DNA from: Oreocharis arfaki
Lineage: Eukaryota > Chordata > Aves > Passeriformes > Paramythiidae
NCBI GenBank assembly: GCA_013398015.1
Contig: VZRR01012437.1
Coordinates: 187,804-251,803, forward strand
Direction of reading: 5' to 3'
DNA: 64,000 bases
In this document: positions 34,466 to 49,400 of the stretch, one piece after another
Layout: the number at the start of each line of letters is the position of its first letter
Numbering within the stretch: the first letter of the stretch is position 1
The notes under the pieces: model-generated
Seen by the model: only the letters and a program-made list of their open reading frames with translations
Databases searched by the model: none
What the model was told of the DNA's origin: nothing
Made by a program: the position numbers and the translations under genes

Positions 34466-37400
34466 CTGTGGAAATACATAAGATTGCTCTCAGATTAAAA
34501 CTTGCATCTTGTTACATATTTTGAACGTAATTTTGGCTCAAATCTGAAATTCATTCATTATTCCTACATATCCTTTATCAGAATCAATTTTTACCAACAG
34601 AGCTCACAACATGATTTAAAAGGTGATTGTTGTTATGTCACTGATTGTTTAGCAATTCTTACCAGTGTGAATGTGTAATCTGTTGCCCTAGATTCTCCCT
34701 TTCTCACTGAAGAATTAAGAAAATTTGCAGAGACAAAATGACACAGAAAGGCAGAGAAGAGAGCAAGCAAAGCAGAGAGAATGGAGAAGAGATTAGGGGA
34801 GATACCTGAAGAGAATCCTGGTTTTCAGAGCGACTGACAGGGGTATAGTCATGAAGCGAAGAGCTGTGCAGAATACCCATAGAAGCTGAACTCACCATGG
34901 AGGTGCCATGTCTTCTACTGCTGCCACCTTCCTGAGTGTCTGTTTGGGCAATCGAAACAAAAGCAGTTGAAGAACCATTGAGGAAGCCTCCGCCACTATT
35001 ATTTACTGACAGAATCTCTTCCTTCCTTTTGGATTCTAGTTGTGTAGTTTTACTCTTTTATTCACTCTGAATGAAATAGTTCAAACCACTCCTTCCACAC
35101 CAGCTCTCATACAGTGGTGAAACATCAATCCCACTGTTTCAGGAGTGAAACACCAGTTCCACTGTTTTGGGAGTGACTGCCTGGCTCATTTGTGCCTTTC
35201 TGCCCTCAGTACCCTTCTCTGTGAAAGGACGGGGCTACGCCATTGGGAGCACGGGCAGAAGGGGCAAATACTTCTAAGGCACATACATGATTTATGGAAA
35301 GCCCTGAAAATTACTGCATGTGGACACAAATACAGAATGCATTTACAGGTGGGTTACAAACCATATTTGCCCATTTCTCTGTTCTTGAAGACAAAACTTC
35401 AACTGTAATGTTAACATTATACTGTAGTAACTTCTACTGTAACAGTGCAGTACAAGTAAGAGTAGAGTTGTTAATGAAAACTTCAGCAATTACTGACATT
35501 GCTGTTTTCTTAAAACAACCACCAAAAATAGAAGATGCTGCTTCCAGAAAAAGCTGCTCTGTAATAAAAACAAATGTAAATCTTTTGACTTTGGAAAATG
35601 GAATTTTCCACTCCAAAAACTCAAAATGTGATACACTGAGACAAAATAATATTCTCTTGTGTGCTTTAACAGTGTGCACTGGCCATCACTACTGTATCCA
35701 ATTGTTCAGTCAAAATCTAGTCCTTGAACTAACAAGATGGTTTTGTATTTTATTTGTAATAGGGAAGAACCAATGGTCACCAAAATTTTGATTACTTTTT
35801 CTAAAATAAAGGATGCATGTGATCCTTTCTCCTCAATAAAGGATTCTTGCTTTTGGTTTTAAAGAACAAGCTACACGTTAAGTTCCTGAGACACAGCAAT
35901 GAGAGTTTGTGCAGCACGGCTAAGAGACTGAGCACACAGACTGGCAGCTCTGCAGAAACAGTGTCACAGTATGATTTGGATTTGAGCTATTTTTGTACCT
36001 TTGCTGAGGTTCTGGCAGAACTGAGCCAGCCCAGACAGCCAAGTCACAGAGAGACCTTTAAGGGACTGCACTACCAGCCATAGCCCTGCTCAGAAGAGCA
36101 GCACTCTGGAAGTCACAGCTCAGGCCAGCTTCTTTCCTGGCTGCCTTTTGGAATACAGCTGTTTCGGAATACAGCCTTGTGACTCTCTTCCACAGGCCTG
36201 TAGACTCCACACTCTATGCACAAATGGTTCTTTTCATTAGTGTGGAAGAGCTGGTATATGTACAAGTGACTTTCAAAATTTCTTCAGAAAAGCAAACCTG
36301 CGCTGGACAGCTGAGGAGTTGTTAGTGGGAAGATCAGTGCATTTCTCTTTAAGAACTGCAGCAGCCACAGTGAAGTCAACAACACTTCTAAGATCACATA
36401 AAAAACTGCAGAGACAAGCCTTTATGTTGTATCCTGGAAAATACAGCAATGTATTTGAAACTTCTTTAAAGTGTATCCACAGAAAAACAAACACTGTGGT
36501 CCCTACCAGCAATTTCTGAAGCAGGAAGAGAAAAAAGGCAGCCCCAGAGAGACCCGTACCTAATGTACTCTCACTGGGGTCGTCCGGGTCTGGAGTATTA
36601 CTCAGCAGACTGTGCATGTCTCCACGTCGGCGCTGTCTGTGCCTCCTCCGATACTGAAATTCAGCATATTCCTGCATAAACCAAAGGTTACAAAACACAG
36701 GGCAGCATGCAGTACATTTTTCTGAGTAACAAGCACCACATTTTTATAAAAGATGTGTGATTTTATATGTTTATTATAAAATCACCCGCTTTCAGAAAAA
36801 TGAATTGCAAGTTGTATCATGCAACGCTTAACATAAATAACAAAAAAATCCAAGGTAATCCTAAATCTAGAAAACAATGAATTAGCAAAAAAAACCAACA
36901 AAACCAAAACAACCTGGATGTACTACCAACATTTTAATACTTGCAATCTCCTTTTTTTAACAATTCCAAGAACACATTTCTTGTTTTAAATCTCTGAAGC
37001 CAACCTTTATATATGCATACATTGACACACTTTTTAATAAATGCATACCCAGTGATTTTAGAACATAAAAACAATTGATGTGAATTAGACCAACAGATTA
37101 TCTCAGATCTCTGCTGCCAGCAACTGTTAGTAGAAAATAACCTTCAAAAGACTACAGAAAGCTGGTAGACATACACTGAGACTTGATGTACTTGTCCCAG
37201 CCTCCAGGACACTATGGCTCCAGAACTTCTTAAGCCACATCTGACACTCTTCTACTGGACAGCTTATGATGGATTTTTATTCCATGAATTACAAATCTCC
37301 TCTAGTTTTGCTTAACTCCAGCTGCTAACAAGCCATACCATACGGATTTGAACTCCTGGAGCATGTATCCTCTCATATTGTGCGTACTTAGTTTATATAG

Positions 37401-40400
37401 CATTTATGGAAAAGACTCTTGACCACATCAAGTTAACATCCCAAGGGTTAATTATCTTAATACTTGGATACGATTTGCGAATCTTTCCTAATATGAAGGA
37501 ACTAATTTTATGCTTGAAGGGAAATTTCCAGGTATCTTTTCTAGTATGTTCAGTGTCCAGACGACACTGAACCTGACTGTGTAGGCAGCACCTTGTGTTA
37601 ATTTCAGTTATTCATTCACACAAGGCAGTGAAACTATGCACACAGGTACTTGCTCCTCTCTTCAGAAAAGAATACTGTTCTTTATTTCTGTGAGGTCCAG
37701 GTTGGGAAATCTGTAATCCAAAGGATTCATTTGGCCAAATGACTTGGGAAAGGTAACAGTACCATTAGTTTTCCTTTCCTATACTGACTCTTCATCATCA
37801 GCATCTAAAGTACCTAAAACTTAAATCCAGAAGTGTTATTTCTCTTACACAGTGACCTTATTTATGTAGATGGTATTATGAGAGTATGTTTTTTTCCATG
37901 AACTTTCTCAGACCAAGTTCTTACTCATAATGACACATTTGAGACAAAAGGAAAAGTCACAAAATCATGAGTGCGGACAGATTTTTGTCCATGAAAATTG
38001 TAAGAACATCAAAAAGTAGTTTTATTGGACCAGACAAAAGGTCCATTTAGCCCAATATTCTGTCTTAACAGCAGTTCGTAGTATATGCTTGTTAGTCTTT
38101 GGAACACCATAAAAAAACAAGGCAAATATGAAGAGATTCTTCCGTAAAATATTCTTCCAGCTTTTAGGGATCTCAGGGGTTTTCTAAATGCAAGGCGGTG
38201 CCTCAAACAACAGAAAATCAAACCCTGATATAGAACAATACAACTGAATTATTTAAAAAATATATAATTATGTCACTTTGAACCAGAAAAGGAATCATGG
38301 GACATGATCACTGAACACGAAGATTTATTCATCATACCAGATCTTAGCTATCATTTGTTTGCAATAAAATAACAGATTTTACCAATAACCATTTAATTTT
38401 TGATTGCTTATTAACCTTTAGAAAGAGATTTTAATTACCACTTATGAAACCTCATTTCTTATTATATAGAAGAATTTCCTACATTGAGCAAAAGAAGTTT
38501 TAATTTTGTTGGGTAAGAACATCTTGATTTCACAGTGTTCTACAACAACCTGCATTCCTTGCTGAAACCAGTAAGATTTCATTTTCTATAATAATCTGCT
38601 ATGCACAGTCATTCTACTACTTATCAGTAAAAGTACAGCTCTACATAAAATAATTTGCAGTGAAATTCACTAAAATAAACAAAGATGACCATTATTAATT
38701 CTACAAAATTCCTTTAGCATAGGTGGTTGCAAGTATTCGTGACAGCTACATAGCAAAGAAACCAACTTGCATCACACAGTGCCACATTTAGGCAAATCAT
38801 AAAAACTCATAAGCAGATCATCTAAGCACAGCTGCAATGGCACCTACTGCTAAACAGCTTTTCAACACATTTCTTACCAGCTTCTTCTCATAACCAGTTC
38901 CACTGTTGATTCAGTAAGATCACAATGAGTTTGATGTTATCAGGTGTGGGATTATTTCAAAAGCACTAAAGGAACTGGACAGGAGAAGCAGCTGATTTTT
39001 TGTAGAGAAGCGAGCCATGTTCTCACCAGCGTGATGCTCACCAACAATAGCAAAGGAAATATATAGAAAAATACATGGAGTTTTCTAGGATGTTTAAAAA
39101 TTACTAGCTAGAAAGAAAACAGCAGACAAGGAAATGTTGAAATGAAGTTTCCTTCCTGACTGAATGCTTTAATCTAATGTTCTCAAAACATTAAATAAAA
39201 ATTAAGATTACAAAGGAAAGCTTTACAGGAAGCTTCTCATTTTTAAGCAATCTCAAAAACTACTTACTCTTTCCCATATACAGATCGTAGAATATTAATT
39301 TTAAAAAAAAGTAGCAGAAATTAATGTCATTTGAGTATGCAATTTCCATCCTGCTTCAATACATAACAATAGAAATAAATATTTGAAATATTTAACAATA
39401 TTTAGGAGCATGCCTGCATATTTTTGTTGGATTGTGACAGAGGATGGAAATTTCTTGGACTTTTTGTCAAATTCTGCTGAACTGATATTGCATTCAAAAG
39501 TAATCTACACAATTTCATACATTTATTACTTTAAGGTTCTCCAGCACACAGACAACAGTTCAATTTTTTTTCAATATTCAATTTTAAAACTGGTTATGTA
39601 CTTGGAAAATGATGAATACAAAATAGCTTGTCTAATGCCACCTTAGATAACTACATCCATATTAGAGGCATTGTTTAGAGTCATTGCACAATTAGCTGTG
39701 AATATATTTCCTTCTATTGTGAAATAAATGAAATGGAAAGCTTAACCAACTTGAAATGCTTTGACTCAAGATAACGAAGCTCGTCATGCAGATTGTGATC
39801 ATACCTTTGTTTCTAGCATATGCAGAACTGAGTAAAAAAAAATTAAAAAGAAATAGTTTACCTCAGGGGATGCAAATCCTAAATACTCCCAATCCCATGT
39901 TCCACCAGCAAAGCTGTAAAATGGAAAGATATACCATCAAATTTAGAAGTAGAACAAATAGGAACAACCTCCAGAGCTTCAAAACGTATTGAAATCTGAA
40001 AACCACTGCAATTGTAGCTCTCTAAACTTAGCAAGTCTTCCCCTTTAACTTGACTCAAAATTAATTTTGAAAACCCTACAGTTAAACTGTTGACTATTCC
40101 AGAACTGCCTGATCTGTTTAGCAAATATTTAAGAGATTTTTGAAGTGTACAAGGGATTTAGTAAAAATCTCAATGGAAAAAAGTGAAATGGAAATCATGA
40201 CATCTAATCAGTAATATATCACAAATGGGGAAGCAATTTAGGTTGCAACACACAGAGCAGCGATCCTCAAAAAGAAAAATACATTTTTCCCCAAAGGCTG
40301 TAATTCCACAAGGATCAAATGTCCGAGAAAATGTAACTATCACAGTGATTTACAACCACCACACTCAGCATCTACCTCATAGGGAACAGCAGTGGATTCA

Positions 40401-43400
40401 CCCACTTTGGCAGCTATCCAATGAACTTTTCCTGATTTGTGCAGTGTTTTGGGTGGATTACCTGCGCCTGGGTGCTTCTGGAGAGTCTGCAGGAGCAACA
40501 CCACGGGCCACAGAGGCCAGGAACTCCTGTCGCTTTTGCTGCACAAGACAAGCTGCTCGGATGATTTTATGGCGAGGCGTCCGAAGGTAAGGCCTGTTCA
40601 CTTTCTGTGCAAGGTCTTCGGTGACCATTTCTAGGTCGGTCTGCAATAGTTAATAATACAGAAAAAATGGTTTTATGGGGAAATGCAAATCAGGAGGAAC
40701 TCTTCTCTATAAATACTGAGCAGAATGATATCCATTTTCCTGAAAATACCTTATGAAATACCGTATCTGCCCCAAAGCCTACTCTTTTACTGACCTACAT
40801 TCTGTCCTCCAGCTTAGAGCAGGATTTCCCTGCACTCCGAAATACTGAACATCTTCAAGAGACCTAAGGGACAGGAAAGGAGGCAGCAGTCCCAGGTACT
40901 CCCCCAATTTTGCCTCCTCCCAGATTGTCAAGCACATCAGAAGGGAAAGAAAGAAAAGAGAAGCTAAAAAAGGAGATGAAGACTGAAGCTAAAATGTTAC
41001 CCTCAGAAAGCAGATTAACAGGAAATTTTCTTACTTTCCCCTTCCATCTGTCCTTATCCTTTTCCTTTGCAAAGTGATATAAAAAATATCCTACTTTTCC
41101 AAACTTGGTTACAAATACAAAACAGGTATGTCAGTTTTATACTACAAAAATGGCAAAAAGACACTGATAACTAATACCAAAAAAATAAAGTGCCATTATG
41201 AAAGTAAAATATATGCATGTATTACCTGCATAAGTTCAAATATTTCTTTCTTTGTGCTTTTAGGCTCCAAAAAGAATCCATATGGATAAGAACACTTAAG
41301 AATGCGGCGAGTTTTTAGAAGCTCTTGCACTGCATCTTCAATGAATGTGGTATCAGGACAGCCTCCCTCAGCTGCAATATGAAACAAGCATTGGGAAAGT
41401 ATTTTCCTGCTGATGTCAGCATTACTTTTGTGCATATCAGTTAAATATTTTGCAAGTAAAGAGCAGCAAGTTCTCAGTGACTGCACAGTGTTTCTCTCTT
41501 ACTAAAAGAAATAAGCACAGAACACTAGCTTCAACCTTACTAATGCTACTTCCTCCTTGAGGCTTTGGAATAGGTAAGATTTGCTGTACTTTTAACTTTC
41601 ATCCAATGTTTACAAATTGTAGTACTGGAGGGATGACATCACACAGCAGACTGATGCGAGCTCTACCCGAAAAAGAACAGTTTAGCCATAACAGTGTTGA
41701 TGTGATTTCAAACCAAAGGCATAGATCACAGCAAATACTTACTTCCACTTAGAGCTCTACTCAACTGCTCCATCTTTTCTTTGGCTGTTTTTAGAAGGCG
41801 TTGTTCTAACTAGAAGAAGAAAATTAATAAATACATAAGATAATTATTTTTGGATTAATAAAACAGAAACAAACATGAGTAAAAATGGCTCGACCCACAC
41901 CTGGTAGCTAAGTTCATGGTTCTTAAATCTTGTATAATAGTGCATAAACCTATCAAGCTCTTGAAATCTTCTATGCTTCTTTTCAGCCTGAAAAATAATG
42001 GGGAAACAAAAGAAAACAAAATAAATCTTACTATTTAATACAACAATCACCATTAGATATAATTAAATAATGAACTGTTTCTATTCAGACTACATATAAA
42101 GTATTGTACACTATGCTGAGTGCCATAGTAAGTAAAGAGACAAAAGTAATTTTTGAAATTCACAAGGCTGCAAATACTGCAGCCAAAGAATTGATACACT
42201 GTCAGTGCCTGCTATTTAAAGTAACTTTCCAAAAGCCAAAATTAAGGCATGTCTTCTGTAGTGCACAGCAGCTAATTACAGGACCAGCTTGCTCATTTCA
42301 CAAAAGGAAACCCTGTCACAGAGAAGTAAAATGACTTGAGAAAAGTCACCAGTGGTTGTTAACAAAGACAAAAGCACAAATTTTATGTATCCACAAATAA
42401 GTAGTGCTTTCTTTCTGTCTCTTTGATATGCTTAAGGTTGTATTTTTCCATTTGGAACTCTGGTTTGGAAGAATTTTGATTAAACTTATCGTAAATGGAG
42501 AATTGCAACCTTAGTGCTATTTTTCAAACATACACATTCATTTGTTACCTCTACTGTCATCTCCTTGGACTGTTCCTCTACATGCTGAATAACTTCATAG
42601 CGAGTGCATCTGTAGTAGCCTCCAGTGGAAGAGCTGTGCTTCTTCCATTCTTCTAAGCATATCCAGCAAAAGTCGTATTTGCACTTCAGAAATAAACAGG
42701 AAAAAGAAAAAAAAAAGTTGAAATGTCTTAGATTTGCAGTTAGGCATCATTACTCCTCTATGGACAACTTAATTAACAGCATTCTGAGTGTAAAACTTTT
42801 GAGGAGCCTCCTTCCTATTTTACTCACTAAGAAGATCTGTTTGTCAAATCATACCAAACCATGTCAGTCATCATTTTTGTTCCTTGAATCATAAGACTGT
42901 GTTGGATCTACATGTTAAGTTTTAAGTGGATGAAATAAATCAAATGGTAAATACAGCTCATTAGGCCTGTTTTTTTGTTATTGTTAAAAAACCAGTCCCA
43001 TTTCTTTAAATAACACAGAAACTATTAATGAGAAAGTGATTTCTTTTCCTAAAATTACTTAAAAAACCATGATTACCGGTGTTTTTGTCATGTGGTGTTC
43101 TTGATACAAAATATTGATAACAACTACTTAAGCAAGAGGGAAGTCTGAACATAAACTCTGATGAGTGATTACTTCCAGGTGAGCCTTTTCTGCACTGAGT
43201 ACAGTGCTTTCAAAATAGGTAATAACTTACATGGAGGTGTAAGGTGACTTATGCAGGCTTCTCTGCATCAGAGAAGATCAAACTGTGTTAAATATTCTCA
43301 ATTCAGCTCTGAGAGTTCTCAGCTAGTTAATTTCAAAATAACTGGAAGCTATTTATGGACGGATAAGCAAAAGACTTCACAATTTGGTGAATCATGTTTA

Positions 43401-46400
43401 TTTTATCGGTCTTACAGATGAGGAAAGAAAATCTACATTAATCAATATTAAGCCTTGAGTATTATTAGTGGCATTTGATAAATTAAATTGCATTTCTTCT
43501 CTCTTTGAGAAGTTTAACCTTTCCAGGAATATTTACTCCATACCAGATGCATTTGTCTGTAGTTATTTTATGCAATCACTTAGATATATTACAGGAAGGA
43601 ATGAAATCTAATTAGTGTACTGTACTTTTACTACTTTCTGTTTCAAAAATCAGTAGTGCCGATTTTCTTCTAAAAAGCAATACAGACTAGAATATTTCCT
43701 CTTGTTATTGTGCTGCTCCTTCTTGTTTTCAAACATTTTTTAAAGCTGCTGGCTTATAAAAAATGGTAAAAAGTGCTGAGAATGAAGTACAAGAACAACT
43801 GTGTATAAGTGTTAAGTGTGTATCACTGCATCATCTGCCTATCATTCAAACCCATCCATATTCATTATAAGAAAAAAATCATCACAAAATGTTCAAAAGA
43901 ACATATAAAACAAGCTGTTTCACAAGCAACTGAACTAATAAAGCATGACTTCCTAATAATTTAAGTATATATGCTCCTACTGCAATAATCTCAGCTCTCC
44001 CAAATTATCTCCATTCTGACCACTCCATTATACTTGTCTTTTAATCTCTCATATCTCCAAAAGCCTCCTCAAACCCAAGATCCACACAGTGTTCCCAGAC
44101 CCTCCTCCCAGTATCTCAGTCTCAACAGATACTCAAAACCACATGAGCTGTTTCTACCCACCTCCCAAACCCAAGATCACTTTCAAAAGGGCAAGAAAGA
44201 CAACCCTGGAAACTACAGCCTGTCAGGCTCACTTCAGTGCACAGTAAAATCATGGAACAGATTACTCTGGCAGGTACTGAAAAACACCTGGAGGACAACA
44301 CAGTCACTGGTCACAGCCAGCACAGCTCCATGAGGGGAGGTCCTGCTGGTCGAACCCGATTCCCTTCTATGACAGGGTAACCCACCCAGCTGATCAAGGG
44401 AAGCCAGGTGATGTAATCTTTTTGGACTTCAGCAAAACTTTTGATACTCTCTGGCAGCCTCCTTCCAGACAGAACGTCCAGCACACGGCTGGATAACCGT
44501 GCTACGCAGTGGCTTCGCTTGGACACAGGACTTGAAAGAACACTGAGTTTGCTGATGACACTAAATGGGGAGGAGCTGTTGACTCTTCGAAGGCAGGAAA
44601 AGGTTCTTCACCCAGAGGGTGCTTGGGCCCTGGAACAGGCTCCCCAGGGAAGTGTTCACAGCACCAAACCTGCCAGAGTTCAAGAAGTTTGGACAACTCT
44701 TTCAGGCACATGGTGTGACTCTTGGGGTGTCCTGCACAGGGCCAGGAGTTGGACTTGATGATCCTAGCAGATCCCTTCCAGCTCAGCATATTCTATGGTT
44801 CTATGATCAACTCCTGAGCTCTGTTTTATGTGTCTTTATGATCACTGAGCCTTGTAGCATCACCACTTGGGCTTAACAAATCCCATCTGCTGCCTGGCCA
44901 TGGTCTGAGCCAAGCAGAACAGGTAATTGCTGAGTGGGTAACAGCTGGGTAGGTGGCAGTACAAATTAAGTCTCTCTCCTGGTGGCAGTACAAACTAAGT
45001 TTCTGCACCATACAGCAACCAAGTTTCATGAAACCTACAGCAATTTATTTTCTATGAACCCCCTTCAGTTCCTTGAAATCAAAGTACCCATGAGCTTAAA
45101 AAATGACTAGAGATAGTGGAGTGAGAGAGCAGGACTGCGTAAGCCTTGCCTTGTTAGAAGCTGTGCTCATAAAACAGTAAGAAAATGCCTGCTTAAATAC
45201 AGAAAACAGGGTTTTACAAGTAAGGAGTATTGTCCTCTACACCAAGGTACATGCTAGATGCTAAGAAGCAGCCACAGCCCATCATGTAGTAGGCTTGAAC
45301 AGACCTCCCTGCAAAAAAAGGCAGAAGCTCCATCAGGGATTGTTACTTCAGCAGAGGAAGCGACAAGCGAGGTGACCACTATTCCTTGTGTCCAAGCCCT
45401 GAAATGATCTTGAGGACACCCTTCCTCACCAGGCTGAGGGGAGGCAGATGCTGTCTGCAGAGATTTCTCCATGACAAAAAGAATCTGACTGTTTTAAGGA
45501 CACTTCAAGCTGCCTATAAGCATCAAAAAAGACAAGAGAACTCTGGTTGTCAGCCAGTGCCTCAGAATGGTAAATTATCTACATCCATCAGTGCTTACTG
45601 GCCAAAGTCTTCTCCAGCCTGAAGCCACTTTGTTCAACTGAGCTCAGTGGCAACAGCTGCAACAAACATACCTTATACAGTTTTTAGAAGTATGGAATTT
45701 ATGAGCTCTTTTAAAAATAATTTAAGACAAAAAACAAAAAAAATCCTAAACTGGCAAACTTGGCATAAATCAAAGTGTAGGAGAATGTTCTCTGCTGCCA
45801 ATGATACCAAAAAAAGCCCAAATCTTCAATTCGTATCACAGAAAGAGAGAGAATATGTGACAATATAAAGAAAATGGGATCTGCATTGCAATAGAGAGAC
45901 CTGCACATTTTCAGAAAAATAATGAGAATTACTTTCTAAATCTGTTAGCCTTTTATTGTAGGCCAACTATGTCAAGTGTTCGCTACTTTCTCATTTTTAA
46001 TGATGCTCCTCAAAGAGGTAATAGTTGTAGTTATATAAGATATTTCTGACATAAAGAAACAGTTTTCTAAATATGATGCTTTAAACTAACTTGAGAGAAA
46101 AAGCATTTTCAAATGATACTGAAGTTCTGGCAAAAATATTTTTTCTATTTTGGTAGCACAGTGCAAACTTGTGACTAATTTTCTGGCTGCTGTCATCAAT
46201 AAATTTCCTTTGGAATCACTCTTTGCTATCTTTTCATTCCTACTGACAAATTCTTGTTTACAGTTTTCCACCTAAACTTCTCTTGCTTTGTTAGAGAAAT
46301 AGTGCAAAAGAAAAATATAGTAAGGCAAAAACTTTATTAGAGCTAAGCCTTCCTTAAAATCTTACATCTGCCGATTAAAACTGTTCTTTCTCTTCTACAT

Positions 46401-49400
46401 TGCTAATGATGATTAAACCATCAATTATTTCTGTTTCCTTGAATTTCATACTGTATTGGCAATTATTCTTAGGTGTTTATGAAATTTCAATCATTACAAA
46501 GTACACTTGTCAGCCAAACAGATTTCAGTAAATATTATACGTTTTCTAAATACATGTAACCTGCCATTTGCTCATTATCTAATTCTTGCAACAGGTTCCA
46601 TGAGCTATCAGGCACGACACTTCACAGGTTTCAGACCTCTCCGATCCTAAAATATATACAGGACATACAAACCTGAATTGTGATTCCACAAGAAATCTCA
46701 TGATGGGTCCTTCTTACCTTTGCACACTGCATGTGGTTGCAGCCCTCGTTCTTCTGGATTGGAGACTTGCAGTTGGCGCAAGGTTTGGAGTTGGTCAGTA
46801 ACCACAGGCAGTTGGCAGCGTCCTCATAGGCCTCACTCACTCCCACAACTTTTTGAGGGTGACAGGAGGATATGGAGCATGCAAAAACAGAGAGGTTGAA
46901 CTCGTACTTGTGTCATCTTTTGTGAGAATTAAATGAGGAATGATCCATGTTTCCCTGTTTCTCGACAAAATACTTAAGTTTTTCACTATATGTATTTCCC
47001 ACATATATTTTATTATTACATTTTCTAATTTATATATATAAAATATTAATACACTTATTATGTCTATGTATTTCCACACATCTATTTTTATACAAATTTA
47101 TATATAGTATATATGAAAATTACAATATATAAAGGGGCAAATACATATATGAAAAAAACAGGCATAGTTTGACAAAGTAGGGGATATTTTGCCTCTTTGT
47201 AAAATTTTCTATGCTTTCCAAAATATTTCTAACATACTATGGAAAGGCTCTGAACTGTGGTAACCAAGATGAGTTAGTATGTATTCAAATTGCTGTCATC
47301 TTTACTTTTTTTGTCAACTTTGATTAAGAAAATGTCTGTCCTGTGTAAACCCCTTTACTAATTTTTTTTAGTAAATGTTAAATATCACTAAGCCATTTCC
47401 TGCAACTCCCTTGCAGTTCACCCTCAACCTTACTACTATTATCCCCTGTTGGCTTGAAAGCACATAAAAATCTTCACAGAACACTACTCAATCACGGGAG
47501 CAGACTGGGCTAAAAATCAAAATTGGACAGGGTAAATGAAGGTATATGCAGGAATAAATGGACTAATTAATGAAACAAAGCTTTAAAAGGAAGGGAAGGA
47601 GTTTTGCATACCTTGACTGAACCACACGTATTTATGGGGAGGAATGTTTTACAAAGAACAGTCTACCATAGTGCTGCATAAAAAATGTGAAGCAGCCTCT
47701 CATTCAGGGGTATTATTTTCTTCCCCTTTTACCCTATTTTTCAACCAATGTTGAAACTAGTTTTTACTTAATGCAACTAAAAAAAAAATCTCTCTAAAAC
47801 CAAAAGAGCAAAATGGCAGCAAAACACCCACGCCCTCCCTGCCAGCCCTGCATGACTCTTACGTTCTTCTGGTTTCATTTCAGATATTTTCTGCAGCCAG
47901 TCCTTCCAGGTCTGGCAGTCACAGGGTTCATGTGCTTCACCAAGACATTCCCTGAAAAAGAAGGTGCATACACAATTACTTATAACTTAGAGATTTAGAA
48001 TTTAAGTTAAAATTGGTTAAAGCTGGGAAAAAAAAAAAAAAGCTCAAAATTTAAGTAAGTCAGGAAAACAAAAGCCAGCTACATAATGTTGTTTTAAAAT
48101 AAACTTAGACTACTTGCTCACAAGCATAGATGACCATTATTAATAAAGAATTTAAATGAGACAGGAAAGGAAAGAAGCTTCTTAAAATTACAATCTGAAA
48201 TAAATCAGATGGGTTGCAGTTTGTTTTTATACCTAGGAACTATTTTAGTGCCATGAAAGTGCTAGTATAGGTTTTGTGATATAGGTAAACCAGACTACAG
48301 TTTATCCAAAAGTAGGTAGTTTGCTACAGCAGAAATGTACTTTATGTAGAATTGTTTGCATCTGTTCAGTTGCAATAACCAGCCTTTAACTAGATTCAGT
48401 TAAAGGTTCAAGCTCTTAATCTAGAACAAGATCAAAGCCCTCCAACACCAGCATTAGGTGTTTATGGATGTTTACTCTTTCCACCAGTGTCTCTTAAATG
48501 GGGTCTTGAACTTATTTACATGGGCACAGTGGAGTAATGAGTCTCTTGAGCTTCTCCTGAAGTTCCTACTAGGATTAAGGATGGCAGTCACTACTACACA
48601 GTGGCAGCAGATATATGGCTTCCAGATGGTGCTTCAGTGTAGATGTGTCAATATGCACTCCGGATTTGTAGTAACTCCTTTTTTTCTACTGGAATGACAG
48701 CAAATAGCCTCAGACATCTGCCATATCAAAGAAAATAATTTCAGATGGGCACCAGCTGCATCAGAGCATACACAAGTTTGCTGCAGATCCAATGGTGAAC
48801 TGCTCTCTGGCACTGCAGGTTCAGAAGCTACATCAATACTCTTCTGATTGCTCTTGTCCACATTTTAAGCAGGAATTCAGGAACAAAGAAAAGGTTATGG
48901 GAACAGTTTTGAACTTTTTTCCCTTAGCTAGTCTGCTAACATAAAAGCTTAAATTCAGCACACTTGCATCTCTGGTGTGGACTTAAGACCTTACTTGGGA
49001 AAGATTGTACTGGAATGAATAACTAGTCTGTAATAAGGTGATTTTAGCCTTGGTTGAAAGCTAACACCTTTTACATCTGTGGGACAGTAGGACACTTAAA
49101 TCATTGACTTCAGGAGTGCCAAGATCTTCTCACAGTATATAGTATTTATTCCCAGAAAGGACTGCAAATAGCAAAGATTTAACATTGACAAGCTCAATTT
49201 TAAGTTAAAGAGTGGTTGATTAGTCAATCTTTTATGGGGAATGGGAGGAGGGACTTGTTTCTTCAATATTTTCAAATTTGTAAATTTGTGGATTTTTAAT
49301 CAAGTGCAGTCATATCTATATCTAAATCTTTATATCTATATCTATCTACATATGATAGTCACAACAGTTGTTCAAGAACAACTTCTCATGGAAGCAGCTA

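Noticed and set aside
34925..34933. Alternative acceptor ACTCAG for the ANKIB1 exon ending at 34806
   Set aside because: Its use would break the phase set by the preceding exon (TTAG| leaves one base). CAAACAG ending at 34940 gives a continuous frame with Asp-Thr-Gln-Glu-Gly-Gly.
35120..35185. Imperfect repeat of a CCACTGTTT-GGAGTGA unit
   Set aside because: There are only two diverged units of about 30 bases with no wider structure; not supportable as a named element.
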